A DNA stretch of 64,000 bases, from positions 1 to 64,000 of the forward strand of contig MPNO01000010.1 of the NCBI GenBank assembly GCA_002239065.1, read 5' to 3'. The notes beneath the pieces were generated by a model. It worked only from the letters and a program-made list of their open reading frames with translations. It searched no databases and was not told where the DNA came from. This stretch comes from Defluviicoccus sp. bin129 (lineage in GTDB: Bacteria; Pseudomonadota; Alphaproteobacteria; MPNO01). The translations under genes and the position numbers were made by a program. This document shows, in pieces, positions 28,909 to 37,225 of the stretch (the stretch's first letter is position 1; every line of letters begins with the position of its first letter).

Positions 28909-31392
28909 TCAGAACCGCATGTTGAGGGTGAGGAAGAAGGTGCGGCCCCATCCGGCCTCGGTCGGGCCGTCGACGCTGCTCGGGTTGGAGGTGTCGATCG
29001 AGAGGCCGGCGTCGGTCAGGTTGAACACCCCGGCCGTGACCCGCGCGCCGTCCAGCCCCAGCGGACCGGCCCAGTCCAGCACCAGGTCGTGGCCGGTCCA
29101 GGAATCGAACTCTCCGGTGCCGGCACGGTTCTCGTAGCCGGAACGGTAGTTGGCGGTCCAGATGGCGCTCAGCCCGCCGCGCCGCGCGAGGAACCCGACG
29201 CGGACCATGTTCTTGGCGATGGCGAGCCGGTCCTCTTCGCCCGCGATGCGCAGCTCGGCGTCGGTCACGTGCCGCCACGCGCCGCGCATGCCGACGACGC
29301 CCCAGCCGGTGCGGAAGCCGCCGCCGAACCTTGTGGTGATGCCCGTCAGCTCGCTGTCGACCACGTTCGCATAGCTGTCGCGAATGGTGATATCGCCGCC
29401 GGCGCGCTCGATGCAGTTCATCGCGTTGCCGGGCATGCATACATCCAGATTCTGCATCGCCCAGTCGGCGCTGTTCTGCCCCGCCCCGCCCGAGCTCGAG
29501 AGCCGATACCATTCCACATCGAGGAAGAACGGACCCCTGCGGGCCTCGGCGCCGATGGCAATCCTCTCGGAGGACGAAGGATCGAGATCCGGGTTGCCCG
29601 TGGTCGCGCGCGTCACCTGCCTCGGGTTGGAGTCGGGGCAGGAGCGGGGCGGGCGCCCGCTGCCCGGGTCGCAATCGACATAGGGATGGTCCTGGACCTC
29701 CGAGCTGTAGAGACTCGACATGGAGGGCGACCTGTCTCCCGCGCCCCAGGAGCCGCGCAGGGTGATCAGCCCCGTCGGGCGGAATTCAGCCGCCAGGCGC
29801 CAGGACTCCAGCCCGCCGATGTCGTCGTATTCGTCCGCCCGGCCCCCGGCCCTGAGGTCCAGGTTGTGCAACAGCGGCAGGGACATTTCGGCGAAGGCCC
29901 CGACGGTCCTGCGGTCGCCGGCGTAGCTGATCCCGCCGGAACCGAGCACGTCGGAAACCGGGTAGGTCGTGCCGTCACTGCCGCGGAAGACCATGAGGTG
30001 GTGCACGTCCACGGTGTCCGCCTCGACCCCCGCGGTCCATGCCGCATCGCGCCCGCCGATCGCGAATCCGGACCCCTCCAGCGCCAGCCGCGCGCCCAAA
30101 TACTCCTGGCCGGCGTCGATCTCCTCGCGCAGGCTCGCGTTCCTGATGGCCTGCAAATGTGCGGGCGCGGTCGAGAACGGGTTCACCAGGTCGTAGTTTC
30201 CCGCCTCGACCTCCTCCCTGATCTTGCCGGCATGCACGAAGGTGTCGCCGTCGAGAAAGCTGTCCGCCCGAAAGGCGCTGATGCGCGCGTCGTAGCCGAG
30301 ACTGTTCGTCAGCCGGCCCTCGACGCCCACGGAGAGATCGTATTCCTCGCTGTCCGTCAGCCAGTCCCGGTTGCCGAAGCGGACGAAGCGGTGCGCCACG
30401 GAGACCCAGTCGTTGCCGTCGGCCTGGAAGTCCGATCCGGCCGCATCGTTGATCGACTGCAGCAGGCTCGGGTTCGGCGTCAGGGAGAACGAGCCGACCG
30501 AAGGCGCGAATCGGAACGCCGAATCGCCCTGCACGATTTTCGCGTCCAAATGGAGCTCGGCGTCCTCGCCGAGCGGGTGGTCGAGGTTCACCACCGCGCT
30601 CTTCTGCTCATAGCTGCCGGTGTTCCACATGATGGCGCCGTAGGCGAAGCCGCAGCCCTTGTCGCCGTTGCGGATTCCGGGCGGATTGCTGAGCGGGCCG
30701 GTATAGCCTCTCGCCGGGTCGCATTCGCCGAGCGCGGCCGACCGCACGCCGGTCACCGCGCCCGCGTCGTCGCGCTGGACCACCCAGACCGTGTTGCCGC
30801 CGACGCTGACGTTCTGCGCCTCGTTGAAGTCGCCGCCCTCCCGCCAGGCGGAGCGGCTGTAGTCCCGGCTCCGGGAGGTGATTTCCTGGCGCTTGAGGTA
30901 ATCCGCGCCGATGGTCATGCGCCCCCTGCCGACTTCGCCGCCCCAGAAGACGCTGCCCTGCCAGCCGTCGCCGCCGTCGCGGCTCGGCATCCGGGCGAGC
31001 GCGCGGGTCTCGAAGCCGTTCAGGTCGCTGCGCAGCACGACGTTGAGCGCGCCCCGCACGGCGCTGCCGCCGAGCGTGCCGAGGCTCTCGCCGCTCAACA
31101 GCTCGATACGCTCGATCGCCGAGATCGGCAGGCTGTCCAGATCGCCCGAGGTGGTGGCGTAGGGCCTGCCGTCGACCAGGACGAGCAGCGATTGCCCGCC
31201 GGTGAGGAAGTAGCGGACGATGCCGGTGTCGAGCAGTTCCTTGAGGGTCTGGGAGCCGGAACGCTCGAGGAAGGCCCGCTCGTACTTGGCGATGACGCGC
31301 GGGGCGGGGGCAAGGGAGCCGGCCAGGGCGGCCTGCGTCGCCACCACAACAACGAGAGCGAGCGAGGTCAGGACGACATAAATATTTTTCAT
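28909..31392 (-). CDS. TonB-dependent outer-membrane receptor
   Basis: An 827-residue receptor starting MKNIYVVLTSLALVVVVATQ, a Sec signal peptide. The plug domain is clear: SGSQTLKELLDTG, LVLVDGRPYATTSGDLDSLP, SAIERIELLSGESLGTLGGS and ALNVVLRSDLNGF. A 22-strand barrel follows, ending in Phe (FFLTLNMRF). The plug begins soon after the signal peptide, so there is no FecA-type signalling extension. The ligand is unknown; no siderophore or cobalamin gene is nearby. ATG 31392 is preferred to the in-frame start ten codons upstream because of the signal peptide. Confidence 0.9.
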   Translation of the reverse strand: MKNIYVVLTSLALVVVVATQAALAGSLAPAPRVIAKYERAFLERSGSQTLKELLDTGIVRYFLTGGQSLLVLVDGRPYATTSGDLDSLPISAIERIELLSGESLGTLGGSAVRGALNVVLRSDLNGFETRALARMPSRDGGDGWQGSVFWGGEVGRGRMTIGADYLKRQEITSRSRDYSRSAWREGGDFNEAQNVSVGGNTVWVVQRDDAGAVTGVRSAALGECDPARGYTGPLSNPPGIRNGDKGCGFAYGAIMWNTGSYEQKSAVVNLDHPLGEDAELHLDAKIVQGDSAFRFAPSVGSFSLTPNPSLLQSINDAAGSDFQADGNDWVSVAHRFVRFGNRDWLTDSEEYDLSVGVEGRLTNSLGYDARISAFRADSFLDGDTFVHAGKIREEVEAGNYDLVNPFSTAPAHLQAIRNASLREEIDAGQEYLGARLALEGSGFAIGGRDAAWTAGVEADTVDVHHLMVFRGSDGTTYPVSDVLGSGGISYAGDRRTVGAFAEMSLPLLHNLDLRAGGRADEYDDIGGLESWRLAAEFRPTGLITLRGSWGAGDRSPSMSSLYSSEVQDHPYVDCDPGSGRPPRSCPDSNPRQVTRATTGNPDLDPSSSERIAIGAEARRGPFFLDVEWYRLSSSGGAGQNSADWAMQNLDVCMPGNAMNCIERAGGDITIRDSYANVVDSELTGITTRFGGGFRTGWGVVGMRGAWRHVTDAELRIAGEEDRLAIAKNMVRVGFLARRGGLSAIWTANYRSGYENRAGTGEFDSWTGHDLVLDWAGPLGLDGARVTAGVFNLTDAGLSIDTSNPSSVDGPTEAGWGRTFFLTLNMRF

Positions 31393-31499
31393 CGGGAAAT
31401 AACTCCGCTTGGGCGGAACCATTCATAGCGCCGATCCGGTGCCGCGCAAGCACCGAAATTACGGTCGGGTCGCGAAGCAAGGCAGCGCGCCGGAAGCGT

Positions 31500-34400
31500 T
31501 CAGAATCGTAACCTGCCGCGCAGCAGGGCGGCGTGGCCGGGCGCCCCGTCCTGCGGCTCGCGTCGCTCGGCCTCGATACTGAGCGAGGCTCCGGGGCCGG
31601 CTTCCAGCCGCGCCCCCGCCCGGTAGCTGCGCCGGGATCCGCCGTCGAGCGTCACCGCGCCGAAGGGCGTCACCACGCCGCGGCCGCCAAACGCGGCGAA
31701 CCCGTAGCCCAGCTCGAGCTCCAGCCGGCTCTCCGGCCGGGCGGCGGAAGTTCCGACCTCTTTTTCCCAGAGCCGGTGCAGCCCGCTCGCAGACCTGCCC
31801 CAGCTCTGGGTCAGCCGGGCCGAGGGACCGCGGCCGGAGGGCCCGGGATCGAAGCCCAAGGATGCGCCGAACCCCCATTCGCGCGGCAGGCTGCCGCCGC
31901 GGGTCATCAGGCGGCGGGCGAAACCGTCGACCGCCCACCCGGTGCCGGGATCGCGGAAACGCAGCCCGCCGCCGAGCTCGACCCCGGTGCCGGTCGCGCC
32001 ATCGCCGCCGTCATAGCGCAGCCCGAGCTCGGCGCGCGGGGTGAGCGACTGGCCGGTGGGAAGGACGTGCTCGTGCGAAGCCTCGGCGGCGAGTCTCAGC
32101 CGCTGCAGGGCGGAGACAGCTTCCTCCAGCCCGGCGCCGCCCGCGGCAACGTCGAAGCGCCCCAGCCCCGCCTCGCCCTTCAGCTTGACGGTCGAGCCCC
32201 GGTGCTCGAACAGCCGAGCGGAAACGCCGGCCGCGCCGGAGCCCAGCGTCGCGCTTCGCGGCTTCCGCCCACCGCTCCGGTCTTCTTCTCGGCGGAGCTC
32301 GCCGCGAGCGAATCCCACCGTCGCCCAGAGCTTGACGCCACGCGCTACCGCCCATGCGGCGTAGGGATGGACGCCGATCATCTCCAGCTCGTACTTGCCG
32401 CCCGCCCTGGATGAGCCGGTGCCCGCGCGGTAGTCGAACGCGCCGGTGGAGCGCGAGAGCGACAGCCCGGCCAGGATGCCCGGGCGCAGCCGGAGATCGG
32501 CGCCGAGCTCGAGATTGGCGAGCGTGCCTTCCCAGTCGACCGCCCGGTCGCCGCCCCCGTCGGCGAGCCTCGGGAAGGCGCCGCAGCACCACGCGGTGAC
32601 GCGGCCCGTCCCGTCGGCTCTGCCCCGGGACTGAAGGCCGAAGGACAGGTTGTCGAGCAGGCGGTCCAGGCCGATCGTGCCGCTGCTGGCGAGGCTGTTG
32701 ACGCGGGTCGGCAGCGGCAGGCTGCGCAGGACCTGGGTCAGGCTGGCGGGCGGGGCGCCGGAAAACGCCCGTTCGATGCGGCACCGGACGGGGCTGAAGG
32801 CGAGCGCTCGCCCCAGCTCCGGCAGGAGGCTAAGAGGCCTGCGGTCGACCGGCCTGGCGACCTCGATGACGGTGCCGAGCCCCACCGCGTCGCGCAGGGT
32901 GGCGCCGGTTGGGTCGCGCAACCTGACGGTCAGCGTCTCGTTGGACTCGTCGATATCGTCGGCGAGGGTGCGCAGCTCGACCGTCCGCAGCGCAGCGCCC
33001 GCCGGGAAGGTGAGCGTGCCGGAGGCGGCCTCGTAATCCGCGCCCGCGACAGCAGTGCCGTCCACGGTGGCGTAGCGCACCGTCACCGTCCGGCCGGCCG
33101 GCTCGCTCAGCGTCACCCGGAAGCGCAGCGTCCCCCCTTCCTGCGCCATTGCATCGGAAATCGAGAACGCCGGCTCGACCCGCCTCGCGACCTCGCTGAA
33201 CGTGCCGAGCCCCCCCGCCCCCGCGGCCCGGCGCCCCTCGGTCGCGGTCCGGAGCCCCACCGCGTCGGCCAGCGTCGCGCCGCTCGGGTCGCTCAACCTG
33301 ACGGTCAGGGTCTCGTCGGGCTCGTCGATATCGTCGGCGAAGGTGCTCACCTCGACGGTCCGCAGCGCAGCGCCCGCCGGGAAGGTCAGCGTTCCGGAGG
33401 CGTCCTCGTAATCGGCGCCGGCCGACGCGGTTCCGTCCACGGTGGCGTAGCGCACCGTCACCGTCCGGTCGGCGGGCTCGCTCAGCGTCACCCGGAAACC
33501 CAGCGTCACCCCTTCATGCGCCGTCGTGTCGGCGATCGAGAGCGCGGGTTCGACGCGGCTGCCGCCGCCCTTGCCTCCAGAATCGGAATCGTCGCCATCG
33601 CCGTCGGTCCCGCCGCCGCCATTTCCCCCTCTGCCGCCGTTGCCGTCATTCCCGCCATTGCCGTCGGTGTCGGTATTGCCGTTGGTGTTGCCGTTGGTGT
33701 CGCCGTTGGTGTCGCCGTTGGTGTCGCCGTTGGTGTCGCCGTGTCCGCCGTTCTCGCCATCGCCTTCGGTGTCAGTCTCGGTGTCGGCATTGGAGTTGAT
33801 GTCGCCTCCATTCCCACCGATTGCGTCGCCGCCATTCCCACCATCGCCGTCGGTGTCGGTGTAGGTATTGCCGTTGGTGTCGCCGTTGGTGTCGCCGTTG
33901 GTGTCGCCGGTCCCACTGTTTCCGCCGTTCTCGCCATTGCCGCTGGTGTCGGTCCCGGTATTGCCGCCGTTGCCGCCATTCCCCCCGTTGCCGCCGGGCC
34001 CGCTGTTGTGGACGCGCACCGGCCCCTGGTCGTGTACCGGGCAATTGGCTGTGTGATCCCACACCTCATGGTCGAATGTCACCGGATTGGCGCGGGGACC
34101 ATCGCGTCCCTCATCCCACTGAAGAGCTCTTTCCACCCGGAAGCTTTTCCACTCATCCCAGTCATCGTTGTCGAAGGTACGATAGAACGAGGGGATCAGA
34201 GTGAGGTCCTGGTGCCGGCCGTCCGTGTATTTGACCCCTCCGATATGGACCATCACGAACCACTCTTCCCCGTCGGGGATGTCATCTCCGTTTACCGAAG
34301 GCTTCTCGCTCAGCCTGACGTAATAGACCTTGCTCTCTCCCGGGCGGACCTCCAGGGAGTCCGTTGAAACCTCGACGGTCCCGTTCCAGGTGGGCTGTTG

Positions 34401-34634
34401 GGCGAGAACCGAAGGCAAGGGGAAAACCGCGCAGAGCGCCGAGACCAAGGCGGCGAGGACGAAGGCGCGAGCGGACACAGATAGGCGGCGGCGGGGCGCC
34501 GGGTTCAGCGGCGCAGAACTCTGTCGATCCGGTCGAAACAAATAAAACACGGCAAGTGCGATAGCATATCGCGTCAACATATAGTGCAGCTTTAGCGAAT
34601 CGCCACAATCCTTTGATTCTTCAACTTCGCTCAA
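31500..34634 (-). CDS. large Calx-beta surface protein with C-terminal autotransporter-like barrel
   Basis: A 1044-residue exported protein. TTG 34634 is the likely start, as GAGGA lies 7 bp upstream; the later ATG 34580 has no Shine-Dalgarno. A long N-region precedes a signal core (AFVLAALVSALCAVF, cleavage near VLAQ). Residues about 80-205 form a unique domain. Residues about 208-360 are Gly/Asn/Asp/Thr tandem repeats (TNGD, GGNGG). Calx-beta domains lie at about 360-450 and 486-590 (FRVTLSEPA, TVRYATVDGTA, GADYE.ASGTLTFPAG). Residues about 640-1044 form a beta barrel ending LLRGRLRF. The Asp-rich repeats and Calx-beta domains probably bind calcium. A role as an adhesin is inferred. The 5' half is lower in GC. 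Confidence 0.8.
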   Translation of the reverse strand: MSEVEESKDCGDSLKLHYMLTRYAIALAVFYLFRPDRQSSAPLNPAPRRRLSVSARAFVLAALVSALCAVFPLPSVLAQQPTWNGTVEVSTDSLEVRPGESKVYYVRLSEKPSVNGDDIPDGEEWFVMVHIGGVKYTDGRHQDLTLIPSFYRTFDNDDWDEWKSFRVERALQWDEGRDGPRANPVTFDHEVWDHTANCPVHDQGPVRVHNSGPGGNGGNGGNGGNTGTDTSGNGENGGNSGTGDTNGDTNGDTNGNTYTDTDGDGGNGGDAIGGNGGDINSNADTETDTEGDGENGGHGDTNGDTNGDTNGDTNGNTNGNTDTDGNGGNDGNGGRGGNGGGGTDGDGDDSDSGGKGGGSRVEPALSIADTTAHEGVTLGFRVTLSEPADRTVTVRYATVDGTASAGADYEDASGTLTFPAGAALRTVEVSTFADDIDEPDETLTVRLSDPSGATLADAVGLRTATEGRRAAGAGGLGTFSEVARRVEPAFSISDAMAQEGGTLRFRVTLSEPAGRTVTVRYATVDGTAVAGADYEAASGTLTFPAGAALRTVELRTLADDIDESNETLTVRLRDPTGATLRDAVGLGTVIEVARPVDRRPLSLLPELGRALAFSPVRCRIERAFSGAPPASLTQVLRSLPLPTRVNSLASSGTIGLDRLLDNLSFGLQSRGRADGTGRVTAWCCGAFPRLADGGGDRAVDWEGTLANLELGADLRLRPGILAGLSLSRSTGAFDYRAGTGSSRAGGKYELEMIGVHPYAAWAVARGVKLWATVGFARGELRREEDRSGGRKPRSATLGSGAAGVSARLFEHRGSTVKLKGEAGLGRFDVAAGGAGLEEAVSALQRLRLAAEASHEHVLPTGQSLTPRAELGLRYDGGDGATGTGVELGGGLRFRDPGTGWAVDGFARRLMTRGGSLPREWGFGASLGFDPGPSGRGPSARLTQSWGRSASGLHRLWEKEVGTSAARPESRLELELGYGFAAFGGRGVVTPFGAVTLDGGSRRSYRAGARLEAGPGASLSIEAERREPQDGAPGHAALLRGRLRF
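33678..33909. repeat. 12-bp tandem repeats encoding (T-N-G-D) in the surface protein
   Basis: Two arrays of the unit GCCGTTGGTGTC (plus-strand view) lie at 33678-33740 (five copies) and 33870-33909 (three copies), separated by related imperfect units. Because the unit is 12 bp, copy-number change keeps the frame and would only lengthen or shorten the linker. Confidence 0.9.
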
Positions 34635-34821
34635 CAGAAATTCCTCGACCCCGGCACCATCCAGGCTTCCAATTTCTGAACATTCATTGGAGTTATAGTG
34701 TCATTACCAAATATTCGCGTCCGGAGCCCCCGGACAGCGCCCTGACTATCCGCGCGTGGCTACGCAGAAAAATGCCGTTTTTGCGAAAATCAATGCCCGG
34801 CCGGCATGGCGGCGGGCGGGC

Positions 34822-35937
34822 TCAGAGATCGAGCTGGTCGAGGATCCAGTTGTCGATCGCGTGCACCAGCGGTTCGCGGTGCGAGAACCGGCCGGGCCGG
34901 GCGAGCGGCGAGGCGAGCCCGGCGAACTGGCGTTCGGCGATCTCGTTGTCCTCGGCGATCGCGGTCTCGAAGCGCCGGTAGTAGTGCTGGACGACGGTGT
35001 CGAAATCGGCGCGCGCCGCGGTTTCGCGCGGGAAGCAGATGGCGACCACGTTGCGCACCCGGTCCGGGCCGTCGGGCAGCATCTGCTTGAACCACATCGA
35101 ATCGACGTCGCAGCCGATCATCGTCGCCGGGTACACCAGGAGGTATTGCGAGCCCAGCGCCGCCGGACCGGCGAGCGTCGGGATCGGCGGGAAGCCGTCC
35201 GTGCCCTTCAGCAGCGCGCGGGTCCGCCCGCCCGAATCGGACTGCACGAGGACGTATTCGCCGGGCGCGCCGCGGACCACGGTCTTCCCGATCGACGGGT
35301 CGTTGACCGAGTTGCGGTGGACGGTCGCGTGGTGGAAGGACTCCATCGAGTTCTCGACATAGCTCTTCCAGTTGGTGCGGACGGAATACTCGGCGCGCCG
35401 CACGGTCACCATGTCCCCGAGCCCGTAGGATTCGAGGTGGCGGCCGAGGTCGCCCAGATGATCGGCGAGCGGCGCGCAGCCCGGGTCGAAATTGACGAAG
35501 GCGAAGCCCTGCCAGCAGCCGAGCGGGATCTCGACCAGCCCGTACTCCTGCGGATCGAAGTTGCGCGCCCGGTCCATCCCGTTGGCGAAGTCGAGCCGGC
35601 CGTCGATCCCGTAGGTCCAGCCGTGATAGGGGCAGACGATGCGTTCGCAGCGCCCTTCGCCGTCGAGCAGCCTGGCGCCGCGATGCCGGCAGCTGTTGGC
35701 GAAGGCGCGGAGCCGCCCGTCGCCGTCGCGGATGACCAGGTACTCGGCGCCCGCGAGGGTCAGCGCCACGTAGTCGCCGGGCTCCGGCCAGTAATCGGCG
35801 CGCCCGATCAGGTTCCACCTGCGCATGAAGATGCGCGCGACCTCGCGCCGATGGAACGCGCCCGAGGTATAGCATTCGGGCGGCAGAGTCCCGGCCTCGG
35901 CAAGCGGCCGCCGCACCGCCTCGAAATCCATCTCCAT
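34822..35937 (-). CDS. Rieske non-heme iron oxygenase, alpha subunit
   Basis: A 371-residue ring-hydroxylating or demethylating oxygenase. The Rieske 2Fe-2S ligands are Cys83-x-His85 (NSCRHRGARL) and Cys102-x2-His105 (CPYHGWTYG). The mononuclear iron site is in NWKSYVENSMESFHHATVH. GGAGGG precedes ATG 35937. No ferredoxin or reductase gene is adjacent, so electron partners must be elsewhere. It follows an amidohydrolase and a TAXI-TRAP system on the same strand, suggesting oxidation of an imported organic acid. The AT-richer gap upstream of the preceding gene (34635-34821) holds a GTCCGG/CCGGAC hairpin and nothing else I recognise. Confidence 0.93.
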   Translation of the reverse strand: MEMDFEAVRRPLAEAGTLPPECYTSGAFHRREVARIFMRRWNLIGRADYWPEPGDYVALTLAGAEYLVIRDGDGRLRAFANSCRHRGARLLDGEGRCERIVCPYHGWTYGIDGRLDFANGMDRARNFDPQEYGLVEIPLGCWQGFAFVNFDPGCAPLADHLGDLGRHLESYGLGDMVTVRRAEYSVRTNWKSYVENSMESFHHATVHRNSVNDPSIGKTVVRGAPGEYVLVQSDSGGRTRALLKGTDGFPPIPTLAGPAALGSQYLLVYPATMIGCDVDSMWFKQMLPDGPDRVRNVVAICFPRETAARADFDTVVQHYYRRFETAIAEDNEIAERQFAGLASPLARPGRFSHREPLVHAIDNWILDQLDL

Positions 35938-36016
35938 GGCCGTCCCTCCGCGGCCGAGGCTAGGCGAATTGGCCCGGCTCGGGAATGGCCCTCCGTCGTC
36001 CGGCCCGCGAGGCGTT

Positions 36017-37225
36017 CTACTCGTAATCGGCGTGGGCGCGGGTCCTGCCGGCGCCCTCGTCGGCGATCGTCTCCGGTGTCGCCACCCGGCCGGCCGGCGG
36101 GCCTTCGAGGCCGAAGAAGCGGCGCATGCGCTCGTAGACGATCTCGTGGCGGAGTGCCGGATCCAGCCCCCTGAACATCTCGTAGAAGATCGGCGAGGGG
36201 TCGGGCCAGGTGCCCTGCGGGTGCGGATAGTCGGCGCCGAACACCAGGATGTCGCGCAGCACGTTGTCGGGATGGGTGATCGCCTGGGCGGCGATGGCGT
36301 CCTCCTCGAAGGTGACCAGGACCTGGCGCCGGACATAGGCGCTCGGCAGCTCCGCGAGCCCGGTGTCGCGGAACAGCCCGGGGCGTTCTTCCGCCTGGCG
36401 GTCCATCCAGTAGACCAGGAACGGCACCCACCCCGCCCGGCATTCGGCGAACAGCAGCCTGAGCCCGGGATAGCGCATCAGCGCGCCGCAATAGACCACG
36501 TCGGCGAGCGGGCGCGACAGCGAGAACGGCGCGCAGGAGAAATAGGCCATGCGCTCGCCCCTTCCCGCCGGCGGGATGGTCGTCTTGACGTGGCCGCCGA
36601 TATGGCAGGCGCACACCATGCCGGTCTCCTCGAAGGCGGCCCAGGCGGGCTCCCAGCATTCGTGGAACATCCCGTGCGGGCCGTCGAAGGGGACGAACTC
36701 GGCCGCCTTGCAGCCGAGCTTCGCCAGCCTGCGGATCTCGCCCGGCAGCGAGGCCGGATCGAATACCGGCAGGATGGGGAGGATCATCAGCCGGTCCGGA
36801 TCGCGGGCGTTGAGCTCCATCACCCAGTCGTTGTAGACGCGGTGCACCTCGTGGCGCAGCGCCGCATCGTCGATGTCCCATTTGCGGGTCGAGCCGAACC
36901 CGACATAGCCGTATACGCTGCCATGGTCCATGTGCTCGAGCAGCAGGTCGGGGTCCGACGGCGGCAGGCTGCCGTCGGGGATACGCGCGCCCGACCGGCC
37001 GAAGAACTGGTCGAGCAGGGCGCGGTTGTCCGGGCCGTCGGCGGTGCCGCCGTCGCGCCCGCCGGCGATCCGGCCCTCCCAGCTCCAGACCATCGCGCCC
37101 TCGTGCTCGACCACTGTGGGCGCGTTTTCCCTGAACTTCGCCGCGACCCGGTCCTGCCACAGCCGGGCCGGGATCCAGCGCTGGTCGAGGTGGTTGTCGG
37201 CCGAGTTGTACCTGTAGAGCGTCAC
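36017..37225 (-). CDS. amidohydrolase 2 family metal-dependent hydrolase/decarboxylase
   Basis: A 402-residue TIM-barrel protein of the ACMSD-like group. YNSADNHLDQRWIP, with an Asn-His-x-Asp variant of the N-terminal metal motif, begins the domain; CACHIGGHVK supplies the middle His and FGADYPHPQGTWPDPSP the C-terminal Asp. Members of this subset are frequent beside Rieske oxygenases and may hydrolyse or decarboxylate ring-cleavage intermediates. The start is GTG 37225 (VTLYRYNSADNH), overlapping the TRAP permease stop as GTGA, so these are cotranscribed. Confidence 0.85.
   Translation of the reverse strand: MTLYRYNSADNHLDQRWIPARLWQDRVAAKFRENAPTVVEHEGAMVWSWEGRIAGGRDGGTADGPDNRALLDQFFGRSGARIPDGSLPPSDPDLLLEHMDHGSVYGYVGFGSTRKWDIDDAALRHEVHRVYNDWVMELNARDPDRLMILPILPVFDPASLPGEIRRLAKLGCKAAEFVPFDGPHGMFHECWEPAWAAFEETGMVCACHIGGHVKTTIPPAGRGERMAYFSCAPFSLSRPLADVVYCGALMRYPGLRLLFAECRAGWVPFLVYWMDRQAEERPGLFRDTGLAELPSAYVRRQVLVTFEEDAIAAQAITHPDNVLRDILVFGADYPHPQGTWPDPSPIFYEMFRGLDPALRHEIVYERMRRFFGLEGPPAGRVATPETIADEGAGRTRAHADYE

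Noticed and set aside
33678-33909. CRISPR-like regular repeats
   Set aside because: The unit is 12 bp with no unique spacers and lies in frame inside a coding region.
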